From assembly GCA_026392415.1 (NCBI GenBank), contig JAPLCC010000056.1, positions 1 through 64,000 on the forward strand: a DNA stretch of 64,000 bases. Reading direction: 5' to 3'. The stretch is from Propionibacteriales bacterium (lineage in GTDB: Bacteria; Actinomycetota; Actinomycetes; Propionibacteriales; Nocardioidaceae). The notes beneath the pieces were generated by a model that did not search any database, had not been told where the DNA came from, and saw only the letters and a program-made list of their open reading frames with translations. Both the position numbers and the translations under genes were made by a program. Shown in pieces: positions 33,680 to 42,092 of the stretch; the first letter of the stretch is position 1; each line of letters starts with the position of its first letter.

Positions 33680-35353
33680 GTGACCACCCCCGACACCGAC
33701 ATCCTGCTGGCCCGCGCACTGGCCTGGCGAGCCGAGGATCCTGACGAAGAGACCCGCATCGAGTTGTCGGGCATCATCTCCGCCGTCGAGGACGGGCTGG
33801 ACGAGGAGGCCCTGACCGAGTTGGCCGACCGCTTCCGGGGGACGCTCGAGTTCGGCACCGCCGGTCTGCGCGGCGCGCTCGGCGCGGGGCCCAACCGGAT
33901 GAACCGGGTCGTCGTGATCCGCGCGGCGGCCGGCCTGGCGGCGTACCTCCTCGAGGAGGGTGCGGAGGCCGGCTCCTCCGTCGTCATCGGGTACGACGCC
34001 CGCCACAACTCCGACGTGTTCGCCCAGGACACCGCCGAGGTGATGAGCGGAGCGGGCCTGCGTCCGCTGCTGCTCCCCCGCCCGCTCCCCACGCCGCTGG
34101 TCGCGTTCGCGATCCGTGAGCTCGGCTGCGTGGCCGGCGTGATGGTGACCGCGAGCCACAATCCCCCGCAGGACAACGGCTACAAGGTGTACCTCGGCGA
34201 CGGGAGCCAGATCGTCCCGCCCGCTGACACCGGCATCGCAGCGAAGATCGCCGCCGTCGGCTCGCTCGAGTCGGTCCCACGGCGCTCGCTGAAGGCAGCC
34301 AAGGGTCGTGTGCTCGACGAGGGCATCATCGACGCCTATCTGGACCGGACTGCCGGCATTGCTGGTGACGGTCCGCGCGACCTCGCGATCGTCTACACAC
34401 CCCTGCACGGCGTCGGCGCCAGCGCGCTGCCCGCCGTCCTCGAGACCGCAGGCTTCGACGCACCGGAGATCGTTCCCGCACAGGAGCACCCGGACCCGGA
34501 CTTCCCGACCGTCGCCTTCCCGAACCCCGAGGAGCCGGGCGCCATCGACCTCGCCATCGAGCTCGCGACCGCCAACGGCGCCGACATCGTGATCGCCAAC
34601 GACCCCGACGCCGACCGCGTCGCAGTGGCGGTCGAAGGCCCCGACGGGTGGCGGATGCTGCGCGGCGACGAGGTGGGCGCGCTGCTCGCCGACCACCTGC
34701 TCCGCTCGGGCACCGAAGGCGTCTACGCGACCTCGATCGTGTCCTCGTCACTGCTCGGGACGATGGCCGCCGCTCACGGCCAGCCGTACGTCGAGACGCT
34801 CACCGGCTTCAAGTGGATCGGCCGCCTGCCGAACCTGGTCTTCGGCTACGAGGAGGCGCTCGGCTACTGCGTCGACCCGACCCACGTCGCCGACAAGGAC
34901 GGTGTCTCTGCAGCGCTGATGCTCTGCGAGATCGCAGCCGCCGCGAAGGCCAACGGTCGCACCCTGCTCGACCTGCTCGACGACATTGCCGTCACCTACG
35001 GGCTGCACGCCACCGACCAGCTCTCGGTCCGGGTCACCGACCTGTCCGAGATCGCGGATGCGATGGCCAGGCTTCGCGCGACCCCGCCCACCACACTCGG
35101 CGGGTCCGCCGTGGTGGCCACCGACGACCTGAGCGCCGGTTCGGCGGACCTGCCCCCGACCGACGGCCTGCGCTATCGCACCGCCGACGGTGGCCGGGTC
35201 GTCGTACGGCCGAGCGGGACGGAGCCGAAGCTGAAGTGCTACCTCGAGGTCGTCGTGCCCGTCCGGGACGGCGACGTCGCGGCGGCCCGCACCGAAGCAG
35301 CCACCGGCCTGGTGGCGCTCCGCACGGACATCGCCGCTGCGGCGGGGATCTAG
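33680..35353 (+). CDS. pmmB: Phospho-sugar mutase (phosphomannomutase/phosphoglucomutase family)
   Basis: A 557-aa alpha-D-phosphohexomutase. Motifs: F-G-T-A-G-L-R-G near residue 57, phosphoserine loop T-A-S-H-N-P-P near 157, metal site D-P-D-A-D-R near 311, and phosphate-binding R-P-S-G-T-E-P-K near 512. The long form and the nucleoside-gene context suggest it acts as a phosphopentomutase/phosphoglucomutase that turns (deoxy)ribose 1-phosphate into the 5-phosphate for deoC; this is inference. TAACGT lies six bases before the GTG start. Confidence 0.9.
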   Translation: MTTPDTDILLARALAWRAEDPDEETRIELSGIISAVEDGLDEEALTELADRFRGTLEFGTAGLRGALGAGPNRMNRVVVIRAAAGLAAYLLEEGAEAGSSVVIGYDARHNSDVFAQDTAEVMSGAGLRPLLLPRPLPTPLVAFAIRELGCVAGVMVTASHNPPQDNGYKVYLGDGSQIVPPADTGIAAKIAAVGSLESVPRRSLKAAKGRVLDEGIIDAYLDRTAGIAGDGPRDLAIVYTPLHGVGASALPAVLETAGFDAPEIVPAQEHPDPDFPTVAFPNPEEPGAIDLAIELATANGADIVIANDPDADRVAVAVEGPDGWRMLRGDEVGALLADHLLRSGTEGVYATSIVSSSLLGTMAAAHGQPYVETLTGFKWIGRLPNLVFGYEEALGYCVDPTHVADKDGVSAALMLCEIAAAAKANGRTLLDLLDDIAVTYGLHATDQLSVRVTDLSEIADAMARLRATPPTTLGGSAVVATDDLSAGSADLPPTDGLRYRTADGGRVVVRPSGTEPKLKCYLEVVVPVRDGDVAAARTEAATGLVALRTDIAAAAGI

Positions 35354-35360
35354 CGGAGAC

Positions 35361-35936
35361 CTAACTGACGTCGACCGCGTCGATCACGAACACCAGCGTC
35401 TCGTTGGGCGCGACGCCGTTGCCGCCAGCGCCGTAGCCGAGGTCCGGGGGCACGACCAGGAGGCGACGGGCGCCCTTCTCGATGCCGATCAGACCCTCGT
35501 TCCAGCCCTGGATGACCTGGGCCTGCCCCAGGTTCTCGACCGGGTAGGGCTCACCGCGGGCGAACGAGCTGTCGAGGACGGCCTTGTCCGACCAGGTCAC
35601 GAGGTGATAGTTCGCCAGGACCGTGGCGCCGGCCTCCGCGCCCGGCCCGCTGCCGGCCACGAGGTCCTTCGCGATCAGGGTCGTCGGCGGGCTGCAGTCG
35701 TCAGGGATCGTGATGGTCGGCTCGGCACCGAAGTCACCCTCGACGGCGATGTCCTCGGCCTTGCACTCGGGCAGGGTCGCGGGCGCATCGCTCGCGGCCT
35801 CGCTCGTCGCCTCCGTCGTCGTCTCGGTCGTCGGCGAGTCCTTGGCGTCCTCGTCGCCGGAGTCGCCGCAGGCACTCACGGAGAGGGCGGCCAGGGAGAG
35901 GACGGCAGCGGCGACGAGCCGGGCTGGGGTCTGCAT
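35361..35936 (-). CDS. FKBP-type peptidyl-prolyl isomerase lipoprotein
   Basis: A 191-aa exported protein. The signal sequence ends at S-V-S-A-C-G (Cys23), a near-lipobox, followed by an acidic Thr/Glu/Ala linker. A C-terminal FKBP domain (about residues 95-190) carries V-I-Q-G-W-N-E-G-L near 139 and L-G-Y-G-A-G near 166, including the aromatic residues of the isomerase pocket. It would assist folding of secreted proteins at the outer face of the membrane. Convergent with the mutase gene, 7 bp apart. Confidence 0.85.
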   Translation of the reverse strand: MQTPARLVAAAVLSLAALSVSACGDSGDEDAKDSPTTETTTEATSEAASDAPATLPECKAEDIAVEGDFGAEPTITIPDDCSPPTTLIAKDLVAGSGPGAEAGATVLANYHLVTWSDKAVLDSSFARGEPYPVENLGQAQVIQGWNEGLIGIEKGARRLLVVPPDLGYGAGGNGVAPNETLVFVIDAVDVS

Positions 35937-35966
35937 GGCGTGCAGCCTACGAGCACGGGGAAGTCG

Positions 35967-36530
35967 TCAGGCGAGGAGCACCGTCGCCAGCGTGGCGACG
36001 GTCGCCACGACCAGCGCCACGATCTCGGGCCAGGCCCAGGCGTGACGGATCTCCCCGACCTCACCGAGGGCGTACTGCGCGTCCTCGATCCTGCGCTGCA
36101 GTTTCTGCTCGACGAGCCAGCCCACCGACGGGTCCGCCGGACGTTCCTCCACCCGCTTGCTCTCGTCGCGTCGGATGTTGCGCCGGCTCCGTCCGAACCC
36201 GCTGGCGACATACTTCGCGTCGGCGGTCCGGATCGTCGTGACCTGCTTGACCGTCACCTCGGTGATCGCGACGTAGGGAACCCAGCGGCTGTGGAACATG
36301 TTGCGCAGCTCGACCTCGCGCTCACCGAGCACGAGCGTCGGGCGCATCAGGACGACCCAGATGATGGCGATGGCAAGGACTCCGGCGGGATAGCCCCACA
36401 CCGGGAACGCACCCGATGATTCGAGAGCACCGATCATCAGTACGCCGGCCACGGTGACGATCCCGAGGACACCCCCGAACATGCCGCCCGTGCTGAACCG
36501 CTCTGGCTTCTTCACACCTTCGCTCTCCAC
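35967..36530 (-). CDS. PH domain-like membrane protein
   Basis: A 187-aa protein with two N-terminal membrane helices (about residues 18-36 and 44-62), a PH-like segment (L-V-L-G-E-R-E-V-E-L-R-N-M-F-H-S-R-W-V-P-Y near 66-86), a basic region and a final membrane helix at the C-terminus. Function unknown; it is related to actinobacterial PH domain proteins. TAGGGT lies seven bases before the GTG start and overlaps by two bases the -10 of the divergent deoC. Confidence 0.7.
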   Translation of the reverse strand: MESEGVKKPERFSTGGMFGGVLGIVTVAGVLMIGALESSGAFPVWGYPAGVLAIAIIWVVLMRPTLVLGEREVELRNMFHSRWVPYVAITEVTVKQVTTIRTADAKYVASGFGRSRRNIRRDESKRVEERPADPSVGWLVEQKLQRRIEDAQYALGEVGEIRHAWAWPEIVALVVATVATLATVLLA

Positions 36531-36537
36531 ACTCCGA

Positions 36538-36547
36538 ACCCTATGCT
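36538..36547. promoter_or_regulatory. Overlapping divergent -10 elements of deoC and a PH gene
   Basis: Minus-strand TAGGGT (36538-36543) faces the PH gene and plus-strand TATGCT (36542-36547) faces deoC. They share two bases, and the two start codons are separated by only 23 bp. Two polymerases could not bind at once, so the two genes should compete. Confidence 0.6.
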
Positions 36548-36553
36548 GGGCAG

Positions 36554-37537
36554 ATGCCGACCACCGCCCCCACCGATCCCCATCCGGGACTCGCGGCGTA
36601 CTCCGAAGTGACGGCCAGCGAAGCGTCGTTGCGCCGGTTCCTCCACGGCCTGCCCGGCGTCGACCAGGTCGGCGCCGAGGCGCGAGCAGCAGGACTCGGG
36701 ACCCGCTCGATCAAGACGACCTCGAAGGCGTGGGCGATCGACCTCGCCATCCGCATGGTCGACCTGACCACCCTCGAGGGCCAGGACACACCCGGGAAGG
36801 TCCGCGCACTCGCCGCCAAGGCGCTGCACCCGGATCCGGCCGACCCGTCCTGCCCGTCCACCGCCGCCGTCTGCGTCTACGGCGACCTGGTCGGCGACGT
36901 GAAGGCGATCGTCGGAGATCGGGTGAATGTCGCTGCCGTCGCGACCGCGTTCCCCAGCGGCCGCGCGTCGATGGCGATCAAGTTGGCCGACACCCGGGAC
37001 GCGGTTGCGGCCGGTGCCGACGAGATCGACATGGTGATCGACCGCGGTGCGTTCCTCGCCGGCCACTACCTGCAGGTGTTCGAGGAGATCGTCGCCGTGC
37101 GCGAGGCGTGCGCCCGGCCGGACGGCACGCACGCCCACCTCAAGGTGATCTTCGAGACCGGCGAGCTGCAGACCTACGACAACGTGCGTCGGGTCTCGTG
37201 GCTGGCGATGCTGGCGGGCACCGACTTCATCAAGACCTCCACCGGCAAGGTGCAGCCGGCCGCGACCCTGCCGGTCACCCTCGTCATGCTCGAGGCGGTC
37301 CGCGACTTCCGCGAGGCCACCGGCATCCAGATCGGGGTGAAGCCGGCAGGCGGGATCCGCACGGCCAAGGACGCGATCAAGTACCTCGTCATGGTCAACG
37401 AGATCGCCGGTGAGGACTGGCTGGACCCGGACTGGTTCCGCTTCGGTGCATCGACGCTCCTCAACGACCTGCTGATGCAGCGGACCAAGCTGACGACCGG
37501 CCGCTACAGCGGTCCCGACTACTTCACCCTGGACTGA
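36554..37537 (+). CDS. deoC: Deoxyribose-phosphate aldolase
   Basis: A 327-aa class I aldolase that splits 2-deoxyribose 5-phosphate into acetaldehyde and glyceraldehyde 3-phosphate. The Schiff-base lysine is K227 in D-F-I-K-T-S-T-G-K, with the second lysine K263 in G-V-K-P-A-G-G-I. It is longer than the compact bacterial form, as in the eukaryote-like type. It heads an operon with two aldehyde dehydrogenase-like genes (gap 3 bp), which would oxidise the acetaldehyde. TATGCT lies six bases before the ATG. Confidence 0.93.
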   Translation: MPTTAPTDPHPGLAAYSEVTASEASLRRFLHGLPGVDQVGAEARAAGLGTRSIKTTSKAWAIDLAIRMVDLTTLEGQDTPGKVRALAAKALHPDPADPSCPSTAAVCVYGDLVGDVKAIVGDRVNVAAVATAFPSGRASMAIKLADTRDAVAAGADEIDMVIDRGAFLAGHYLQVFEEIVAVREACARPDGTHAHLKVIFETGELQTYDNVRRVSWLAMLAGTDFIKTSTGKVQPAATLPVTLVMLEAVRDFREATGIQIGVKPAGGIRTAKDAIKYLVMVNEIAGEDWLDPDWFRFGASTLLNDLLMQRTKLTTGRYSGPDYFTLD

Positions 37538-37540
37538 CAC

Positions 37541-38992
37541 ATGCCTTTCGAATACGCCCCGGCGCCCGAGTCGCGCAGCATCGTCGACATCAAGGCGTCC
37601 TACGGCCTGTTCATCGACGGTGACTTCGTCGACGGTCGCGGCTCGTCGTTCAAGACGATCAACCCGGCCACCGAGGAGACCCTCGCCGAGATCGCGGAGG
37701 CCAGTGACGCCGACGTCGATCTGGCCGTGAAGGCCGCGCGCCGGGCGTTCCGCGGCTGGTCGCGGATGTCGGGCAAGGAGCGGGCCAAGTACCTCTTCCG
37801 GATCGCCCGGATCATCCAGGAGCGCGGTCGCGAGCTGGCCGTCCTGGAGTCGATCGACAACGGCAAGCCGATCAAGGAGAGCCGCGACGTCGACGTACCG
37901 ATCGTCGCCGCGCACTTCTTCTACTACGCCGGCTGGGCCGACAAGCTCGAGCACGCCGGCCTCGGTCCGAACCCACAGCCGCTGGGTGTCGCCGGCCAGA
38001 TCATCCCGTGGAACTTCCCGCAGCTGATGCTGGCGTGGAAGATCGCGCCGGCCCTCGCGTGCGGCAACACCGTCGTCCTCAAGCCGGCGGAGACCACGCC
38101 GCTGACGGCGCTGTTGTTCGCGGAGATCTGCCAGCAGGCCGATCTGCCACCGGGTGTCGTCAACATCGTCACCGGTGCCGGATCGACCGGCCAGGCCATC
38201 GTCAGCCACCCCGACGTCGACAAGGTCGCGTTCACCGGTTCGACCGACGTCGGCAAGGCCATCGCGCGTGCCATCGCCGGCACGGACAAGAAGGCCACCC
38301 TCGAGCTCGGCGGCAAGGCCGCCAACATCGTGTTCGACGACGCAGCCATCGACCAGGCGGTCGAAGGCATCGTCGGCGGCATCTTCTTCAACCAGGGCCA
38401 CGTCTGCTGCGCCGGCTCCCGACTGCTGGTGCAGGAGTCGATCAGGGACGAGCTGCTCACCAAGCTGAAACGGCGGATGGGCACGCTGCGCGTCGGCGAC
38501 CCGCTCGACAAGAACACCGACATCGGTGCGATCAACTCCTCCGAGCAACTGACCCGGATCCGCGAGCTCGCCGGCATCGGCGACGACGAAGGCGCCGAGC
38601 GGTGGTCGCCACCGTGCGACCTGCCGTCGTCCGGCTTCTGGTTCCCGCCGACGATCTTCACCGGCGTCACCCAGGCGCACCGGATCGCGCGCGAGGAGAT
38701 CTTCGGCCCGGTGCTGTCGGTGCTGACCTTCCGTACGCCGGCCGAGGCCGTCGAGAAGGCCAACAACACGCCGTACGGCCTGTCCGCGGGGGTGTGGACC
38801 GAGAAGGGTTCACGGATCCTGCACATGGCGTCCGAGCTGCGGGCCGGGGTGGTGTGGGCCAACACGTTCAACAAGTTCGACCCGGCCAGTCCCTTCGGTG
38901 GCTACAAGGAATCGGGCTACGGCCGCGAGGGCGGCCGGCAGGGCCTGGCTGCCTACCTCAAGTCCGAGCACATTTCTGGGGTGAACCTCTGA
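37541..38992 (+). CDS. Aldehyde dehydrogenase
   Basis: A 483-aa NAD(P)-dependent aldehyde dehydrogenase with everything expected for activity: I-I-P-W-N-F-P near residue 155, F-T-G-S-T near 231, the general base Glu256 in L-E-L-G-G-K, catalytic Cys289 in N-Q-G-H-V-C-C, and E-I-F-G-P-V near 388. Its position directly after deoC suggests acetaldehyde as the substrate, yielding acetate or acetyl-CoA. It overlaps by one base the start of a shortened paralogue. Confidence 0.92.
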   Translation: MPFEYAPAPESRSIVDIKASYGLFIDGDFVDGRGSSFKTINPATEETLAEIAEASDADVDLAVKAARRAFRGWSRMSGKERAKYLFRIARIIQERGRELAVLESIDNGKPIKESRDVDVPIVAAHFFYYAGWADKLEHAGLGPNPQPLGVAGQIIPWNFPQLMLAWKIAPALACGNTVVLKPAETTPLTALLFAEICQQADLPPGVVNIVTGAGSTGQAIVSHPDVDKVAFTGSTDVGKAIARAIAGTDKKATLELGGKAANIVFDDAAIDQAVEGIVGGIFFNQGHVCCAGSRLLVQESIRDELLTKLKRRMGTLRVGDPLDKNTDIGAINSSEQLTRIRELAGIGDDEGAERWSPPCDLPSSGFWFPPTIFTGVTQAHRIAREEIFGPVLSVLTFRTPAEAVEKANNTPYGLSAGVWTEKGSRILHMASELRAGVVWANTFNKFDPASPFGGYKESGYGREGGRQGLAAYLKSEHISGVNL

Positions 38993-39861
38993 TGGCGCGC
39001 ATCGACGTACGCAAGACCTACAAGCTCTACATCGGCGGCGCGTTCCCGCGCTCGGAGTCCGGCTACTCCTACGAGGTGGCCGACAGCAAGGGGAAGTTCG
39101 TGGCCAACGCGTCGCTCGCGTCGCGCAAGGACGTCCGGGACGCCGTCGTCGCGGCACGCAAGGCCTTCGGTGGCTGGTCGAGCCGCACGGCGTACAACCG
39201 CGGACAGATCGTCTACCGGATCGCCGAGGTGATGGAGGACCGGCGCCCGCAGTTCGAGGAGGCCGTGCGCCAGTCCGAGGGTGCGACGGCTGCTGCCGCG
39301 CGGAGCCAGGTGGACCAGGCGGTCGACCGTCTGGTCTGGTACGCCGGCTGGGCCGACAAGCTCGCGCAGGTCATCGGCAACGCCAACCCCGTCGCCGGCC
39401 CGTTCTTCAACCACACCGCACCCGAACCGACCGGCGTCGTGGGAGTGCTCGCGCCGCAGGGCTCCTCGCTGCTCGGCCTGGTGTCGGTCGTCGCCCCCGT
39501 CATCGTCACCGGTAACACCTCGGTCGTCGTGTCGTCCTACGCCCGGCCGCTGCCGGCCGTGACCTTCGCCGAGGTGCTGGCCACCTCCGATGTCCCCGGC
39601 GGCGTGATCAACATCCTCACCGGCGACGCGGCAACCCTCGGCCCGTGGCTGTCCGCCCACATGGACGTCAACGCCATCGACCTCGCTGGGGTTGCTGGTT
39701 CGGCGGAACTCGCGACCTCCCTCGAGGTCGCGGCGGCCGACAACCTCAAGCGCGTACGCCGTGCGCCCGACGCCGAGCCGGACTGGACCGCCGACCCGGG
39801 CCTGTCGGGCATGACCGCGTTCGTCGAGGCCAAGACCGTCTGGCACCCGATCGGCATCTGA
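38992..39861 (+). CDS. Aldehyde dehydrogenase-like protein lacking the catalytic domain
   Basis: A 289-aa relative of the preceding enzyme. The N-terminal coenzyme-binding part is recognisable (Y-I-G-G-A-F near 13, S-R-K-D-V-R-D-A-V-V-A-A-R-K-A-F-G-G-W near 44, W-Y-A-G-W-A-D-K near 114). P-W-N-F-P is replaced by P-Q-G-S-S, no L-E-L-G-G-K or catalytic Cys segment exists, and the protein passes straight to a C-terminal tail (V-E-A-K-T-V-W-H-P-I-G). The gene is clean and translationally coupled, so it is not a fresh pseudogene. It may be a regulatory or structural subunit of the active enzyme. Confidence 0.8.
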   Translation: MARIDVRKTYKLYIGGAFPRSESGYSYEVADSKGKFVANASLASRKDVRDAVVAARKAFGGWSSRTAYNRGQIVYRIAEVMEDRRPQFEEAVRQSEGATAAAARSQVDQAVDRLVWYAGWADKLAQVIGNANPVAGPFFNHTAPEPTGVVGVLAPQGSSLLGLVSVVAPVIVTGNTSVVVSSYARPLPAVTFAEVLATSDVPGGVINILTGDAATLGPWLSAHMDVNAIDLAGVAGSAELATSLEVAAADNLKRVRRAPDAEPDWTADPGLSGMTAFVEAKTVWHPIGI

Positions 39862-39885
39862 TCGGTGGCCGGCGAACGTCGGCCA

Positions 39886-41247
39886 TCAATCGTTGGGCTG
39901 GTGGTAGGCGTAGCCGTTCTTGCCTGCCCGCTTCGCCAGGTACATCGCGGCGTCGGCCCGGCTCAGCATCTCGGCTGCGTCCACGCCCGTCTTCGGTAGG
40001 GCGACACCGATGCTGACCGACACCGTCATCGGTGTCGCCCCGGGGCCTTGGAACGGGGCCGCCAGAGAGCTGCATATCCGCTCTGCGATGGCCGCCGTCA
40101 CCGCCGGTACGTCGTTGTCGGCTCCCGTGCGCACCAGTACGACGAACTCGTCACCGCCGAGTCGGCCGATGATGTCACCGGAGCGGGCAGCGGCGCTCAA
40201 CCGTTCAGCAACGCCCCGCAACAGGCTGTCCCCGGCGTCGTGTCCGTGGACGTCGTTGACCGCCTTGAAGCCGTCGAGGTCGCAGAACAGCACAGCAACT
40301 CCGAGCTCGACGGCTCGGCGATCAGATGGCTCGAGCAGGTGGGAGAGCTGCTGCTCGATGAGGCGGCGGTTCGGCAACCCGGTGAGGTCGTCGTGCATCG
40401 CCGCGTGTTCGAGTCGGGCTGCGGCCGCCGCGTTCGCCTCGGCGATCGCATGCTCCCTCGCCTTCCGGTCGCTGATGTCCTGGATCTGGGCGATGAAGTA
40501 CAGCGGAGCTCCGTCGTCGTCCTGCACCACGCTCGCCGTGAGCAGCACCCACACGAGGTCGCCACCTGCGGTGAGGTAGCGCTTCTCCATCGAGTAGTTC
40601 GCGATCTGGCCGTCGACCAGCTGGGCCACCTGCGCCAGGTCTGCTTCCAGGTCATCGGGGTGCGTGATCTCCTGGAACGTGAGAGTCCGCAGCTTCTCGG
40701 ACGGGTAGCCGAGCAGCCTGCACAGGGCGGGGTTCACCTCGGTGAACGTCCCGTCCAGCCCGACGATGGCCTTCCCGATGGGTGCGTGCTCGAACGCCAG
40801 ACGGAAGCGCTGCGTGGACTCGCGAAGCTGCTGCTCGCCCAGACGCGCCTCGGTGACGTCCTGCGTGAATCCCATCGCGGCGATGACCCGACCGCTGGGA
40901 CCGAGGACAGGAGCCAGGCGCTGCGTGAAGATGCGCCCGCCGTACGGCACGTCGTAGGTGCTGGAGACGCCCGCCAGGGCCGCGCGATACAGCGGATCGA
41001 TGAGTGCCGCAGTCTCGGGCGGGAAAGCCTCCCAGATGGTCTTGCCCTCGAGGAGTTCACGCGAGAGTCCGACGTCGGCCAGCCCGAGACCTCCCGCCGA
41101 GAGGTAGCGCAGCTCATGGTCGACGACGACGACCGCGCCGTGCGGGAAGGAGTGCACGATCGGATGATCCGAGGACCGCAGGAGTCGCAGCGCCTCGGCG
41201 TCGTCGTCCGCATCCTGGCTCTGCGGCTGCCGCGACGAGAGGTCCAC
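39886..41247 (-). CDS. PAS-PAS-GGDEF diguanylate cyclase
   Basis: A 453-aa sensor enzyme. Two PAS domains cover about residues 20-135 and 140-260 (A-F-E-H-A-P-I-G-K-A-I-V-G-L-D-G-T-F opens the second). A GGDEF domain follows at about 285-450 with an intact R-L-G-G-D-E-F active site. R-S-G-D five residues before it is a canonical RxxD inhibitory site. It should make cyclic di-GMP and be product-inhibited. No membrane segments or EAL domain are present. The GTG start has a long AGGAGGGGAG ribosome site. Confidence 0.9.
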   Translation of the reverse strand: MDLSSRQPQSQDADDDAEALRLLRSSDHPIVHSFPHGAVVVVDHELRYLSAGGLGLADVGLSRELLEGKTIWEAFPPETAALIDPLYRAALAGVSSTYDVPYGGRIFTQRLAPVLGPSGRVIAAMGFTQDVTEARLGEQQLRESTQRFRLAFEHAPIGKAIVGLDGTFTEVNPALCRLLGYPSEKLRTLTFQEITHPDDLEADLAQVAQLVDGQIANYSMEKRYLTAGGDLVWVLLTASVVQDDDGAPLYFIAQIQDISDRKAREHAIAEANAAAAARLEHAAMHDDLTGLPNRRLIEQQLSHLLEPSDRRAVELGVAVLFCDLDGFKAVNDVHGHDAGDSLLRGVAERLSAAARSGDIIGRLGGDEFVVLVRTGADNDVPAVTAAIAERICSSLAAPFQGPGATPMTVSVSIGVALPKTGVDAAEMLSRADAAMYLAKRAGKNGYAYHQPND

Positions 41248-41277
41248 AGAACTCCCCTCCTTGCCGAAGACGCCAGC

Positions 41278-42021
41278 CTACGTCGTCCTGGCCATGCTTC
41301 GGCTCCGAATGGACCCGGGCTTCGTCCCGGGTTTCCTGCTCAGCCTGTAGCGACCTTCGGCAACGCGCTGGACGTCCTCGGGTACGTCGCTGTGCGAGTC
41401 ACCAGCGGACACGGCCCCCGACGTCACCCGCGCCAGCGGGACGTAGCCACCCCACACACCCGCGGCCACGTCGTCCGGCTCGTCGACCGGGTCGCCCGCG
41501 CGCGCCTTCATCGACGCCTCGGCGAGCGGGATCGCCAGCACCGCCGTCGCTGCGAGTTCCTTGCGGGTGCTCGGTCGCAGGGTGCCGGAGCGGCCGGGGA
41601 TCATGTGATCGACGATCAGATCGAGAGCGTGCTGGCGCTCGTCCTCGTCGCTCACGACCCGAGCCGCACCGATGACGACTGCCGACCGGTAGTTCATCGA
41701 GTGGTGGAAGGCCGAACGTCCGGCGACCAGACCGTCGACCTCGGTCACCGTGACGCAGACGACCCCGCCCTGCGCCTGCCGCAGCCATCCGGCGGCGACG
41801 GAGCCGTGGACGTACAGGGTCCCGCACTCATCAGGCCCAGCGAGGTCGATCGCGTAGGCCGCCGGCAACACCAGCGGGTGGTCACCGACCGTCACTCCGA
41901 GGTGGGCCACGAGACCGTCCTGGAGGAACCGGTGCAGCTCGACGCGGTCGGACACCATCCGGTTGCGGCCGCGGGTGACGGTCGTTCGCGGTGTCGGCGA
42001 GAGGGGCGCTTCGGTGCTCAT
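41278..42021 (-). CDS. Pyridoxamine 5'-phosphate oxidase-fold flavoprotein
   Basis: A 247-aa protein of the PNPOx-like split-barrel superfamily. Recognisable parts are the strand A-H-L-G-V-T-V-G-D-H-P-L-V-L-P near residue 42, T-L-Y-V-H-G-S-V-A-A-G near 70, and Y-R-S-A-V-V-I-G-A near 110. Members bind FMN, F420 or haem and act as oxidases or detoxifying reductases. The ATG at 42021 was preferred over an earlier start inside the divergent promoter. It is divergent from a MocR regulator, which often controls vitamin B6 genes. Confidence 0.78.
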   Translation of the reverse strand: MSTEAPLSPTPRTTVTRGRNRMVSDRVELHRFLQDGLVAHLGVTVGDHPLVLPAAYAIDLAGPDECGTLYVHGSVAAGWLRQAQGGVVCVTVTEVDGLVAGRSAFHHSMNYRSAVVIGAARVVSDEDERQHALDLIVDHMIPGRSGTLRPSTRKELAATAVLAIPLAEASMKARAGDPVDEPDDVAAGVWGGYVPLARVTSGAVSAGDSHSDVPEDVQRVAEGRYRLSRKPGTKPGSIRSRSMARTT

Positions 42022-42092
42022 GGGTCCTAGACTGGTCGAGAAGTGGCCTGTCCACACGGGCCAATCGAGAGTCAATCAGACAGGACACTCAA

